A DNA stretch of 64,000 bases from Zoogloeaceae bacterium (GTDB lineage Bacteria > Pseudomonadota > Gammaproteobacteria > Burkholderiales > Rhodocyclaceae). The notes under the pieces are model-generated. The model was not told the origin of the DNA and did no database searches. It saw only the letters and a list, made by a program, of their open reading frames with translations. A program made the position numbers and the translations under genes. The stretch covers positions 62,001 through 126,000 of the forward strand of contig JACKMA010000002.1 of the NCBI GenBank assembly GCA_024235635.1, written 5' to 3'. Positions 26,346-35,798 of this stretch are shown here, in pieces (position 1 is the first letter of the stretch; every line of letters starts with the position of its first letter).

Positions 26346-26375
26346 TTGCATTTAATGAGACGATCGGTCTAATAT
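26346..26375 (+). promoter_or_regulatory. acuR promoter with TetR-type operator
   Basis: TTGCAT (26346-26351), 18 nt, TAATAT (26370-26375) overlap the palindrome GAGACGATCGGTCTAA (26357-26372), whose arms AGAC and GTCT match the site before acuI. Transcription would begin at about 26382, which makes the ATG at 26383 essentially leaderless. Confidence 0.6.
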
Positions 26376-26382
26376 GCACACC

Positions 26383-27021
26383 ATGACGAACGAACAGACC
26401 ACGCCCCGTCGTCGGGGCCGGCCGCCCAAGCGCCCCGAGCAGTCGCTGCAAACGCGGGAACTGCTGTTGCGCGCGGGTCTGGCGGTGCTGACGGAGAAAG
26501 GTTTCTCGGCGACCGGGATCGACGAGATCCTGAAGCGCGTCGGCGTGCCCAAGGGTTCCTTCTACCACTACTTCGACAGCAAGGAAGCCTTCGGCGCTGA
26601 ACTGATCGAGCGCTATGCCAGTTATTTCGCATTCAAGCTGGAGAGCCACTTCGCGGACGTGACGACGGCGCCGATGGCTCGGCTCAAGGCATTCGTCGAG
26701 GACGCCCGCAACGGCATGGCTCGTCACGAATTTCGCCGCGGCTGCCTGATTGGCAACCTGGGGCAGGAGATGGGCGCGCTGCCGGAGTCGTTCCGGACAC
26801 AGCTCACCGCTGTGTTTCGTGATTGGCAGCAGCGTCTTGCGGCCTGCCTAAGGGACGCGCAACGGTCGGGTGAAATCTCGTCCGCGGTGGACTGCGATGT
26901 CGCCGCCGCCTATTTCTGGATCGGCTGGGAAGGCGCGGTGCTGAGGGCGAAGCTGGAGCGCAGCGCGGAGCCGCTCGACATCTTTGCGCAGGGATTTTTT
27001 GCCGGGCTGGATTCGGCCTGA
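26383..27021 (+). CDS. acuR: TetR-family regulator, AcuR-like
   Basis: The 212-residue repressor has an arginine-rich N-terminal arm (RRRGRPPKRP) and a helix-turn-helix (FSATGIDEILKRVGVPKGSFYHYF). Its ligand domain contains CLIGNLGQEMG, which is typical of the AcuR/NemR-like group. The gene is followed after 48 nt by acuI, the same arrangement as in organisms where AcuR senses acrylate or acrylyl-CoA and represses acuI. Both genes have a matching operator. I place the start at the second ATG because the promoter's -10 box covers the first (26374). Confidence 0.85.
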   Translation: MTNEQTTPRRRGRPPKRPEQSLQTRELLLRAGLAVLTEKGFSATGIDEILKRVGVPKGSFYHYFDSKEAFGAELIERYASYFAFKLESHFADVTTAPMARLKAFVEDARNGMARHEFRRGCLIGNLGQEMGALPESFRTQLTAVFRDWQQRLAACLRDAQRSGEISSAVDCDVAAAYFWIGWEGAVLRAKLERSAEPLDIFAQGFFAGLDSA

Positions 27022-27027
27022 ATTTTT

Positions 27028-27056
27028 TTGACCTTTATTAGACGATCGGTCTAAAT
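27028..27056 (+). promoter_or_regulatory. acuI promoter with TetR-type operator
   Basis: TTGACC (27028-27033), 17 nt, CTAAAT (27051-27056) enclose the palindrome TTAGACGATCGGTCTAA (27038-27054), which has 6-bp arms. A repressor bound here would block polymerase; the same core, GACGATCGGTCTAA, is present before acuR. Confidence 0.75.
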
Positions 27057-27069
27057 TAACCGGGAGGCA

Positions 27070-28056
27070 ATGATGTTCAAGGGCATTCTGATCGAGAAGG
27101 ACGAAGCGGGCTATCGCGCCGGCATCCGGGAAATCGACGACGGGCAGCTGCCCGACGGCGATGTGACGGTGCGGGTCGGACATTCGACACTGAATTACAA
27201 GGACGGACTGGCGATCACCGGCAAGGGTCCGGTCGTGCGCCGCTTTCCGATGGTGCCCGGCATCGATCTGGTCGGTACCGTGGAACGCAGCGACAACCCC
27301 GAATTCGCGGTTGGCGACGCCGTGCTGTTGAACGGCTGGGGTGTCGGCGAAGTGCATTGGGGCGGTCTGGCGCAGAAGGCCCGCTTGAAGGGCGATTGGC
27401 TGGTGCCGCTCCCCGAGCGCTTTTCGCCGCAACAGGCGATGGCGATCGGTACAGCCGGCTACACCGCGATGCTGTGCGTGCTGGCGCTCGAGCGCCAGGG
27501 CGTCAAACCCGGCGACGGCGAGATCCTGGTCACTGGCGCGGCCGGTGGCGTCGGCAGCGTCGCCATCGCGGTGCTGGCGAAGCTGGGCTACACCGTCGTC
27601 GCGGTCAGCGGTCGCGCCGCCGAGGTCGATTACATCAGGCGCCTGGGGGCAAGCGAAGTCCTCGACCGGGCCGAGTTCGCCGCGCCCGGCAAGCCGCTCG
27701 GCAAGGAGCGTTGGGCCGGCGCGGTCGACGTGGTCGGCAGCCACACCCTGGCCAACGTCTGTGCCAGCACCCGGTACCGCGGCGTCGTCACGGCCTGCGG
27801 CCTGGCCGGTGGCATGGACTTCCCGGCGACGGTCGCGCCCTTCATCCTGCGCGGTGTCACGCTGGTGGGCATCGACAGCGTGATGTGCCCGCGCGTCGAT
27901 CGCCTCGAGGCATGGCGCCGCCTCGGCATCGATCTCGACGTGTCCAAGCTCGAACTGATCAGTCACGAGATCGGCCTTGCCGAAGCGATCCCGACGGCGT
28001 CGAAGCTGATTGCCGGCGAGATTCGTGGCCGCGTCATCGTCGATGTCAATCGCTAG
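27070..28056 (+). CDS. acuI: acrylyl-CoA reductase AcuI (YhdH family)
   Basis: This 328-residue MDR-superfamily reductase begins at either of two adjacent ATGs behind GGGAGG. Family marks are STLNYKDGLAITGKGPVVR near residue 40, GWGVGEVHWGGLAQKA near 95 and the NADPH site VTGAAGGVGSVAIA near 155. AcuI reduces toxic acryloyl-CoA to propionyl-CoA. It is relevant to pathways that generate short unsaturated CoA esters, and it is regulated here by the adjacent AcuR-like repressor. Confidence 0.92.
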   Translation: MMFKGILIEKDEAGYRAGIREIDDGQLPDGDVTVRVGHSTLNYKDGLAITGKGPVVRRFPMVPGIDLVGTVERSDNPEFAVGDAVLLNGWGVGEVHWGGLAQKARLKGDWLVPLPERFSPQQAMAIGTAGYTAMLCVLALERQGVKPGDGEILVTGAAGGVGSVAIAVLAKLGYTVVAVSGRAAEVDYIRRLGASEVLDRAEFAAPGKPLGKERWAGAVDVVGSHTLANVCASTRYRGVVTACGLAGGMDFPATVAPFILRGVTLVGIDSVMCPRVDRLEAWRRLGIDLDVSKLELISHEIGLAEAIPTASKLIAGEIRGRVIVDVNR

Positions 28057-28693
28057 CCGAGCGTCGGCGGACGGCCTGCCGCGAAGACGGCTGCCGTCCG
28101 CCTAAGCCTTGGCCAATAGAGACAAACCACGTCCGCCAGTGTGATCGCTGCGCGGCTCGCCTGTCGCGCGATTTCCCTTTCGAATGTCCAAGCTGCCGAC
28201 TTCGTCCAACAGTACCTCCATGGGTCGGCGACGCCGGGCGGGCGCTGCCTTGACGCGGCCAAAGCGGCGATCCAGACCTTCGATGCCGTGACCGGCACCA
28301 GCCAGGGCCGCTGCTTGGTTCGACATCGCGATCGCGAACCGCCGGCCAGATGGCGGCGGGCGATCGTCACCGAGCCCGCCAGGGCCAGGACCTGCATTGA
28401 TCCGCAAAAGGACCACGTTGCATCGACCGGAACCAGTCGATGGTGATGCACCGGGATAGCCAAGCATTCGATCACCAGCGACGTGACGACGTCTGGACGG
28501 CGGACATCGATGGCGCCGGCGGCCTGGCCGCGGTGAACCGCACAGGACAAGCGGCAATCGACGCGGTGGTGCAAGTCGCCGCAGGGTAGCAGCCTGATGC
28601 ATCCGGACGACGCCGCGCAGCTAATCGTTTCAGCCCGAATCGCGATGACGGTCACGCGGCGGATGCCGCCGCCGGGCATGAACGCCGGAATTG
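28057..28693. other. 637-nt stretch without a recognisable gene
   Basis: Open frames of 100-208 codons run on both strands, as expected of GC-rich DNA, but their translations show no domain, no transposase motif and no plausible start. I see no terminator, tRNA or operator repeat. It could be a decayed gene or the regulatory region of the sensor kinase. Confidence 0.4.
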
Positions 28694-31600
28694 ATGTCTA
28701 ATTGGCGCTGCTTCACGGCGTCGCCGCGGATCGTGCTCCCGGCGCGCCGATTGCCCTTGTCCATTGCCGATGCCGTTCGACGAGTAGATCAGCCGCAAGT
28801 GACGCCATCGATATCCGATTCCAGCGCTCGCGCGCCCGCTCGTTCCAGCCCGGCCTCGCAGGCTGTGCGCAGCCGCTTCTGGCGCCTCTACCTGCCGATT
28901 GTCGCGCTCGTCTCCGTCTGCGCCCTGGTGGTCGGACTGCTTGCGGACCACAACGTCGAGACTGACCTCGAGCGGCCCGCGGTCCGCGTCGCGGCCCAGT
29001 TGCAGACACAGCTCGACAACGTGCTGGCGCCGTACGCCGCCGCGCTGCACAGCATGGTGCAGCGCGAACCGCGGCTGCTCCGCGAATTCGACGCGGCGCA
29101 ACCCGATCTTGGCGTGGTCGCCGACGAATTCTTCACGATGCTCGCGCGCAACGACGAGCATTTCCAGATCCGCTGGATCGACGAGCACGGTGTCGAAACT
29201 GTTCGCCTGGATCAGGAGGCGGACGGCGAGATCCGCCGGATTACCGGACCGGAACTGCAGGACAAGTCCGCACGTCCCTATGTCGCGGCAGGCCTGGCGC
29301 TGGCTCCCGGCGACCTCTACGTGTCCGCCCTCGATCTCAATGTCGAGCACGACGTCGTCGCCGAGCCGCAGGTGCCGACCATCCGGCTGGTGGCCCGGGT
29401 CTTCACCCGATCGGGCACGCCTCGCGGCGTGATCGTGCTCAACGTCCATGCGTCGGGCTTTCTCGATCGATTTCGTGCCATTTCCCAGGCGAACGAAACC
29501 TTCCTGCTGAATGCCGACGGATTCTGGTTGAGCAGCGTGCGAGCCGACGAGCAATGGGGGTTCATGCTCGGCAATGACGAGACCTTCGGGCTGCGGCACC
29601 CGCCTGTCTGGTCGGCGATGCAGGCCCGCGGCGAGGGCTCGCTGCTGGACGAATCCGGCTTCTGGACCTGGACCTCGCCGGCGCTGCTGCCGGCGTCGGC
29701 GCGCGGTGACGATTCGCTGCGCTGGAAGGTCGTGGCGCATATCGCGCCATCCGAGATCTGGCAGCGACGGTTGTCGATTTGGGGCATCGTGCTGGCCGGC
29801 GCGCTGTCGATCCTCGTCGTCGCCGCGTGGCTGATGTGGCGCCTGTCGAAGGCGATCGAGGGACGGCTGATGGCGCAGCAGGCCTATCGCCGCGAAGCCG
29901 AACTGCTGGCCGACGCCAATCAGTCCCTGGCGCGGGCGGTCGCCGAGCAGCAACGCACGCAACAGGGTTTGAGCGCCGCGGTCGACAAGCTCTCGGCGTC
30001 CCGCGCCGAGACCGAAGCCGCGCGACAGGAGGCCGAGCAGGCCAGCCGGGCCAAGTCGGCATTCCTCGCCAATACCAGCCATGAGATTCGCACGCCGCTC
30101 AACGCCGTCATCGGTTCGGCCTATCTGCTGGGCCTGACCCGGCTCGACGGCGAACAGCGCAAGCATGTCGAAACCATCGACGTCGCCAGCCGGTCGCTGC
30201 TCGACCTGATCGACGACGTGCTGGACCTGTCGAAGATCGAAGCCGGCGAAATGCAGCTCGACCCGATCCCGTTCGCGCCGGCGGCCCTGCTCGGCGAACT
30301 GCGTACGATGTTCGACGCCGTCGCCCGGCACAAGGGGCTGAGCCTGAATATCCTGCCGCTGCCGCCGGAGATTCCGTCCACCGTGATCGGCGATGTGCGG
30401 CGGTTGCGGCAGATTCTCGCCAACCTGCTCAGCAATGCGATCAAGTTTACCGACCAGGGAAGCGTCACCCTCGGTCTCGGTGCGGTCGATGCCGCCGCCG
30501 AGGACGGCGAAGTCGGTCTGCGCTGCGAAGTCACCGACACCGGTATCGGCGTGCCCGTGGGACTGCAGGACCGCCTGTTCTCACCCTTCGTCCAGGCCGA
30601 TGTATCGACGTCGCGTAAATTCGGCGGTACCGGTCTCGGACTGTCGATCGTTCGCCATCTGTCGCAGATGTTGGGTGGCCGCGCCGGGGTCGCGAGCGAG
30701 GAGGGCAAGGGCAGCACGTTCTGGGTCGAGGTGCGCGTCACGCGTGCGCCGGCTGGCATTACGGGCGAAGGCGTGGTGTCGCCGGAGGGGCCATTGCGGG
30801 TGCTGGTGGCCCAGGCAGACGCCGCCGACCGACAGGTGGTCGCCGAGATCGGCAGGCGCTTCGACTGGTCGGTCGAGGTCGTCGATGGCGGTCGCGCCCT
30901 GGTCGATCGCGTCTTGCAGGCGCACGAAACCGGTGAGCGCCTGGACGCCGTGGTGAGCGATTGGCAGATGCCCGGGCTTGACGGCCTCGAGGCCGTCAAG
31001 CAGATCCGCACGCGCCACTGGGATGCCCCGACGGCGTGCGTCGTCATGGTGCCGGCAGTCGACGAGGCGACGTTCCGACGCCAGGACGGCGCCATGCTGG
31101 CCGACGGCATCATCATCCGGCCGGTGGTCCCGTCGAGCCTGTTCAATGCGATCAACGGCGCGGCGCGCTCGCGTGGCCGCGGGCTCGAGTATGTCGTCCG
31201 TCGAAGCCGGATCGAAGGCGACGATTGTCAGTGGCTGTACGGCGTTCGCGTGCTGGTGGTCGACGACAGCCCGATGAATCTCGACGTCTGCCAACGAATA
31301 CTCGCGCACGAGGGCGCCCGCGTGACGATCTGCCGGTCTGGTGACGAGGTGCTGGGCCGTCTTGCAGACGTCGGAGAGCGCTACGACGTCGTGCTGATGG
31401 ACATCCAGATGCCGGGCATGGATGGTTGCGAGGCGACGCGCCGATTGCGCCAGCAGGCAGGATGGCGTTCGGTGCCGGTGATCGCATTGACCGCCAGTGC
31501 CATTGCCAGCGAGCGCGAACGCGCGTTCGCGGCCGGCATGAACGACTTCCTGGCCAAACCGATCGACCCGCAGTCCCTCGTCCGCGTGCTGCGAATCCAC

Positions 31601-32311
31601 GTCGAACGGCTGCGCGACGAGCCCTTGCCGGTGGTGCCGCGACAGGCGGAATCGAACGACGACGGCGCCGCGTTTCCGGAGATCGACGGCATCGACCGAA
31701 GCTTCGCGGTGCGGCAACTGGCGGGCGATCGGGTGTTGTTCCTGAGCCTGCTCAGGAGCTTCGCGAAGGAACATGCACACGCCGTCGAGCGTATCGACGG
31801 CCTGATCGAGGGCGGCGATGTCGATTCGGCGGTCGCCTATCTCCACCGCCTCCAGGGCCAGGCCGGCTACCTGGCGGCCAGTGCGTTGTTCGATCAGGCG
31901 CAAAGCCTGGGCGTCGCGCTGATCGATGGCGCCAAGGATCTGACCGCGGTCAAATCCGAGTTCGAACGATCCCTCGGCAACTTCCTGCTGGCGATCGAGC
32001 CTTGGACACGGCCGCGGGCCGATCGCCAGGCCGAGATCGACGCAATGGTTCCGATCGGCGAAGTCCTGAGCCTGGTCGGCGAATTGCGCGGCTTGCTGAA
32101 GGGCTTTGCGCTGTCAGCCGAGCACTGCGCGCGCAGGATTGCCGAGATCCTGCACGAATCGACCTGGCAGGTGCATTTCGAACCGATCGTCGATCTGGTC
32201 GAAGGTCTGCGCTACGACGAGGCGCTGACGGCGCTGTCAACGTTCGAGACTGAACTGCGGGGCGGCAAGGCCGTTGCCGGCCATCGCTTTCGCCAGCGCG
32301 AGCACGAGTAG
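28694..32311 (+). CDS. hybrid sensor histidine kinase with two receivers and HPt
   Basis: The protein has about 1205 residues. Order: a variable N-terminus, membrane helix (about 62-85), extracytoplasmic sensor of Cache type, second helix (about 360-382), coiled coil, and HisKA with His463 in FLANTSHEIRTPLNAV. ATPase boxes follow: N (QILANLLSNAIKFT), DTGIG and GGTGLGLSI. The first receiver has Asp756 in VVSDWQMPG but Arg where the conserved Lys should be (IIIRPVVP). The second receiver is complete, with Asp903 in VLMDIQMPG and Lys in AKPIDP. Last is an HPt domain with His1051 in YLHRLQGQAGYLAA. The relay probably ends on an unlinked response regulator, as none is encoded nearby. The start is uncertain. 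Confidence 0.92.
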   Translation: MSNWRCFTASPRIVLPARRLPLSIADAVRRVDQPQVTPSISDSSARAPARSSPASQAVRSRFWRLYLPIVALVSVCALVVGLLADHNVETDLERPAVRVAAQLQTQLDNVLAPYAAALHSMVQREPRLLREFDAAQPDLGVVADEFFTMLARNDEHFQIRWIDEHGVETVRLDQEADGEIRRITGPELQDKSARPYVAAGLALAPGDLYVSALDLNVEHDVVAEPQVPTIRLVARVFTRSGTPRGVIVLNVHASGFLDRFRAISQANETFLLNADGFWLSSVRADEQWGFMLGNDETFGLRHPPVWSAMQARGEGSLLDESGFWTWTSPALLPASARGDDSLRWKVVAHIAPSEIWQRRLSIWGIVLAGALSILVVAAWLMWRLSKAIEGRLMAQQAYRREAELLADANQSLARAVAEQQRTQQGLSAAVDKLSASRAETEAARQEAEQASRAKSAFLANTSHEIRTPLNAVIGSAYLLGLTRLDGEQRKHVETIDVASRSLLDLIDDVLDLSKIEAGEMQLDPIPFAPAALLGELRTMFDAVARHKGLSLNILPLPPEIPSTVIGDVRRLRQILANLLSNAIKFTDQGSVTLGLGAVDAAAEDGEVGLRCEVTDTGIGVPVGLQDRLFSPFVQADVSTSRKFGGTGLGLSIVRHLSQMLGGRAGVASEEGKGSTFWVEVRVTRAPAGITGEGVVSPEGPLRVLVAQADAADRQVVAEIGRRFDWSVEVVDGGRALVDRVLQAHETGERLDAVVSDWQMPGLDGLEAVKQIRTRHWDAPTACVVMVPAVDEATFRRQDGAMLADGIIIRPVVPSSLFNAINGAARSRGRGLEYVVRRSRIEGDDCQWLYGVRVLVVDDSPMNLDVCQRILAHEGARVTICRSGDEVLGRLADVGERYDVVLMDIQMPGMDGCEATRRLRQQAGWRSVPVIALTASAIASERERAFAAGMNDFLAKPIDPQSLVRVLRIHVERLRDEPLPVVPRQAESNDDGAAFPEIDGIDRSFAVRQLAGDRVLFLSLLRSFAKEHAHAVERIDGLIEGGDVDSAVAYLHRLQGQAGYLAASALFDQAQSLGVALIDGAKDLTAVKSEFERSLGNFLLAIEPWTRPRADRQAEIDAMVPIGEVLSLVGELRGLLKGFALSAEHCARRIAEILHESTWQVHFEPIVDLVEGLRYDEALTALSTFETELRGGKAVAGHRFRQREHE

Positions 32312-32604
32312 GCCGTCGGCGCCACGGTGGTCTCGCGCAGGTGCCGGTTTTGCCGGCGCCCGACCACCTGATCGCAGCGACGATTCGACGACCGACCGAT
32401 CGACCCGAATCGATCAGCGACGTGATTGTTTTGGTTTCCGGGATAATCCATCGCGATGAACTGCGTTTATCACGGCATCCACCCCCGATAAAGTCGAGTC
32501 GTCACCGATTCCGACCGGCGGGCGCCGAAATGCGTGAGCAACGGCTTGCCGTCAGCGCCCGGCGTCGGTCCACGTCCGACACCACCATACCGGGAGACGT
32601 TGTC

Positions 32605-33165
32605 ATGAAGGTTCTGGGAATCAGCGGAAGCCTGCGCAAGGCGTCCTACAACACGCGGCTGCTGGCGGCCGCCGGCGCGATGCTCGGCGACGATGTCCGG
32701 CTCGAGATCCACGACCTCGCCGACGTGCCGTTCTACGATGCCGATCTCGACGGCAGCGACAAGCCGGCGGGCGTGCGGGCGCTGCTCGACGCCATCGGCG
32801 GCGCCGACGCCGTGCTGTTCGCGACGCCCGAATTCAACTACAGCATCCCGGGCGTGCTCAAGAATGCGATCGACTGGGCGTCGCGCCCGGCCTTCGAGTC
32901 GGTGCTGCGCGGCCGGCCCACGGCGATCCTCAGTGCCTCGCCGAGCACCCTCGGCGGCGTCCGTGCGCAGGTCCATCTGCGCGACGTCCTGAGCGCCACC
33001 CTGACGCCGGTGTATCCGTCGCCCGATTTTCTGCTGGCGTCCGCCCACAAGGCGTTCGACGAAGCCGGGGGGCTGGCCGATGAGGCCACTGCGCAGTTTC
33101 TGCAGCGCTATCTGTCGGGGTTCATCGATTGGGCGCGGAAAATGGCAGCCGCCGATCGGACCTGA
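32605..33165 (+). CDS. NADPH-dependent FMN reductase (ChrR/YieF type)
   Basis: This 186-residue flavodoxin-fold protein has the FMN-phosphate loop GISGSLRKASYN (residues 5-16) and the substrate loop PEFNYSIPGVLKNAIDW near residue 75. The start follows GGGAGACGTTGTC. Enzymes of this family reduce quinones, chromate and similar acceptors by two electrons, protecting against redox cycling. It lies 89 nt before rtcB and may be co-transcribed with it. Confidence 0.9.
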   Translation: MKVLGISGSLRKASYNTRLLAAAGAMLGDDVRLEIHDLADVPFYDADLDGSDKPAGVRALLDAIGGADAVLFATPEFNYSIPGVLKNAIDWASRPAFESVLRGRPTAILSASPSTLGGVRAQVHLRDVLSATLTPVYPSPDFLLASAHKAFDEAGGLADEATAQFLQRYLSGFIDWARKMAAADRT

Positions 33166-33254
33166 CGCCCGGCAGTGTTCGACCGGCAGTCGCCTGCGGC
33201 CCGGCGAAGGTGGGACAATCAGCGGTCACGCGCAAGGATGGAAGCCCATCGACA

Positions 33255-34469
33255 ATGAGCGAGCATGAAACCCTCGTCGTCGCCGACGGCGCGCCGATCA
33301 AGATGTGGACGCGCGGTGTGCCGGTCGAGGATGCCGCTCGCGAGCAACTGATGGCCACCGCCCGATTGCCGATCGTGTTCCGGCATCTGGCGGTGATGCC
33401 GGACGTGCACCTCGGCAAGGGCTCGACGATCGGCAGCGTGATCCCCACTCGCAAGGCGATCATCCCGGCGGCGGTCGGTGTCGACATCGGCTGCGGCATG
33501 ATGGCGGCGCGCACCTCGCTGACGGCATCCGACCTGCCCGATTCGCTGTTCCGGCTGCGCGCGGCGATCGAGGTGGCCGTGCCTCACGGCAGAACACCCG
33601 GCACGCGCGACCGCGGCGCCTGGGATCGGCCGCCGGCGCTGGTCGACGCCGCCTGGCAGGCATTGCACGTCGGCTTCGCGCGCATCCGCGGCAAGTACCC
33701 CAAGCTCGAACGCACCAACAACCACCGGCATCTGGGCACGCTGGGCACCGGCAATCACTTCATCGAGGTCTGCCTCGACGAGTCGGACCAGGTGTGGTTG
33801 ATGCTGCATTCGGGCTCACGCGGGGTCGGCAATGCCATCGGCAGCCTGTTCATCGAACTGGCGCGGGCGGACATGCGCCGGCACATCGCCGACCTGCCGC
33901 ATCGCGATCTGGCCTACTTCGAGGAAGGCAGCGCGCACTTCGACGACTACCTGGAGGCCGTGGGTTGGGCGCAGGACTTCGCGCGCCGCAATCGCGAAGT
34001 GATGATGCGTCATGTCGTCGCCGCCGCTCGCGGCGTCATTGCCAAGCCGTTCTCGGCCGACGTCGAGGCGGTCAATTGCCACCACAACTACGTGCAGCGG
34101 GAAACCCATTTCGGCGAACGGGTGCTGGTCACGCGCAAGGGTGCGGTGTCGGCACAGAAGGGCGAACTCGGAATCATCCCGGGCTCGATGGGCGCACGCA
34201 GCTTCATCGTGCGCGGTCTCGGCAACGCCGAAGCGTTCTGTTCGTGCAGCCACGGCGCCGGTCGCGTCATGAGCCGCACCCAGGCGCGGCGGCAATTCAC
34301 CGTCGACGACCAGGTTCGCGCCACTGCCCACGTCGAGTGCCGCAAGGATGCCGAGGTGATCGACGAGATCCCGATGGCCTACAAGGATATCGATGCCGTG
34401 ATGAAGGCGCAGGCGTCGTTGGTCGAGGTCGTGCATACGCTGCGCCAGCTGGTCTGCGTCAAGGGCTGA
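33255..34469 (+). CDS. rtcB: RtcB-type RNA ligase
   Basis: The 404-residue protein is close to E. coli RtcB (408). It joins 2',3'-cyclic phosphate or 3'-phosphate RNA ends to 5'-OH ends using GTP and manganese. Metal ligand Cys80 is in VDIGCGM, further ligands are in LGTGNHF and HSGSRG, and the GMP-accepting His333 is in CSCSHGAGR. ATG 33255 puts these at standard positions. No rtcA or rtcR is present. The 3' end overlaps the convergent rnz gene by 11 nt, so two RNA-end processing enzymes face each other. Confidence 0.95.
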   Translation: MSEHETLVVADGAPIKMWTRGVPVEDAAREQLMATARLPIVFRHLAVMPDVHLGKGSTIGSVIPTRKAIIPAAVGVDIGCGMMAARTSLTASDLPDSLFRLRAAIEVAVPHGRTPGTRDRGAWDRPPALVDAAWQALHVGFARIRGKYPKLERTNNHRHLGTLGTGNHFIEVCLDESDQVWLMLHSGSRGVGNAIGSLFIELARADMRRHIADLPHRDLAYFEEGSAHFDDYLEAVGWAQDFARRNREVMMRHVVAAARGVIAKPFSADVEAVNCHHNYVQRETHFGERVLVTRKGAVSAQKGELGIIPGSMGARSFIVRGLGNAEAFCSCSHGAGRVMSRTQARRQFTVDDQVRATAHVECRKDAEVIDEIPMAYKDIDAVMKAQASLVEVVHTLRQLVCVKG

Positions 34470-35472
34470 CGGCAGGCCGCCGCTGGCCGCCCAGGGATCC
34501 GCTGGCGGCCGAGTGCCCGCTCAGGCTGAGCGTGCCGTCGATGCCGAGTTCGTATAGGTCGAGGTCGCGCGCGAGGTGGAGCGCACCCGGATAGAGCTCT
34601 GCCGCCTCCCGTGCGATGTCGGCCACCACCGGACCGCGCCCGTGATCCCGGTAGCGTGGGCTGAAATGGGTCAGCACCAGGTTCGGCAGGCCGGCTTCGG
34701 CTGCGAATCGTGCCACCCGTGCGGCGTCGCTGTGCATCGGCGCTGGGCCGACGCGGGCCGCGACGTCGTGGGTATAGGTCGCTTCGTGAATCAGCACATG
34801 GGCGTCGCGGCAGGCATCGGCCAGCAGTGCGGGGGTGTCGTTGTCGCCGCCGACGACAAGGACACGAGGTGGCGCAGCGGGCGCGAAATGATCGGCACGC
34901 AACACGGGCCCGTCTTCGAGCAGCACGTCCTCGCCCCGCTGCAGGCGGCCCCAGGCGGGTCCCGGCGGCACGCATGCCGTCGACAGGCGCTGTCGATCGA
35001 GCCGGCGTGGCGGCGAGCGCTCGCGCAGCACGAAGGCGAAGGAGGGCACCCGGTGCGACAGCGGCACCGCCGTCGCCGCCAGGCCGTCGATTGCGATCGG
35101 CGCCTGCAGCCGGGCGACATCGACGAAATTCAGGTCGAATCCGAGGTGCGAGTCGGTCAGCGCCAGCGCGATTTCGACCAGGCGATGAACTTCGTTCGGC
35201 GCAACGATGGTCAGCGCTTCGCTGCGGCCGTTCATCGACGCATGCGCGAGCAGTCCGGGCAGGCCGAGGCAGTGGTCGCCATGGCGGTGGGTGATCAGGA
35301 TGGTGCCGAGCGTGGCGGGCGAGAATCCGGTCTCTAGCAGCCGGTGCTGAGTGCCCTCGCCACAGTCGATCAAGGCCCACCGGCGCTGTCCCGGCGCCTG
35401 GACCGCCAATGCGGTATGACTGCGGGACCGGGTCGGGACGCCCGACGAAGTGCCGAGGAACTGGAATTTCAT
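34459..35472 (-). CDS. rnz: ribonuclease Z / ElaC-type metallo-beta-lactamase nuclease
   Basis: The 337-residue protein has the RNase Z start KFQFLGTSSGVPT, the metal motif ITHRHGDHCLGLPGLL (His-x-His-x-Asp-His), the second metal residues in GGDNDTP and HEATYTHD, and LTHFSPRYRDH near the C-terminus. It would cut the 3' trailer from tRNA precursors lacking CCA or act as RNase BN. The C-terminal 20 or so residues are poorly conserved and overlap the end of rtcB on the other strand. Confidence 0.92.
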   Translation of the reverse strand: MKFQFLGTSSGVPTRSRSHTALAVQAPGQRRWALIDCGEGTQHRLLETGFSPATLGTILITHRHGDHCLGLPGLLAHASMNGRSEALTIVAPNEVHRLVEIALALTDSHLGFDLNFVDVARLQAPIAIDGLAATAVPLSHRVPSFAFVLRERSPPRRLDRQRLSTACVPPGPAWGRLQRGEDVLLEDGPVLRADHFAPAAPPRVLVVGGDNDTPALLADACRDAHVLIHEATYTHDVAARVGPAPMHSDAARVARFAAEAGLPNLVLTHFSPRYRDHGRGPVVADIAREAAELYPGALHLARDLDLYELGIDGTLSLSGHSAASGSLGGQRRPAVSP

Positions 35473-35798
35473 CGCGCGAGCTTAGCAAAGGCCCGGCCTC
35501 GCCGGGTATCGCCGAGCTTGCCGGGGAATGCGTTGTCGGCCGCGGCGGCGAGGCCTTGAGCCGCTTGCCGACACAGATTGTGACGGATGACACGATGATG
35601 TCCGGAAGCTTGCGATGGCGAGCGGATGGTGGACCTACAATCTGAATGTCCTATGGGCGACCATAGCCTGCGTCGCGTGAGCAACGCGTTGCCGGGCAGT
35701 TGCCGAAGGATGCCCGGGATCGGCAATCCGGCCGATTCCGGCGCCGCGCTCAGGCGCCGTCGCGCGCCGGCACGGCTCGCCCTGGTTGGATGGAGACG
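35473..35798. other. divergent intergenic region between rnz and the Crp-like gene
   Basis: No gene is recognisable. A TGTGA at 35579-35583 might be half of a Crp-type site, but its partner is poor (ACACG). Promoters for both directions must lie here; I could not fix them. Confidence 0.35.

Noticed and set aside
28053..28679. 208-codon minus-strand frame before the sensor kinase, considered as a transposase remnant
   Set aside because: No DDE-type spacing, helix-turn-helix or terminal repeats could be found.
35579..35594. Crp-like site TGTGACGGATGACACG
   Set aside because: Only the left half matches TGTGA-N6-TCACA; too weak to report as an operator.
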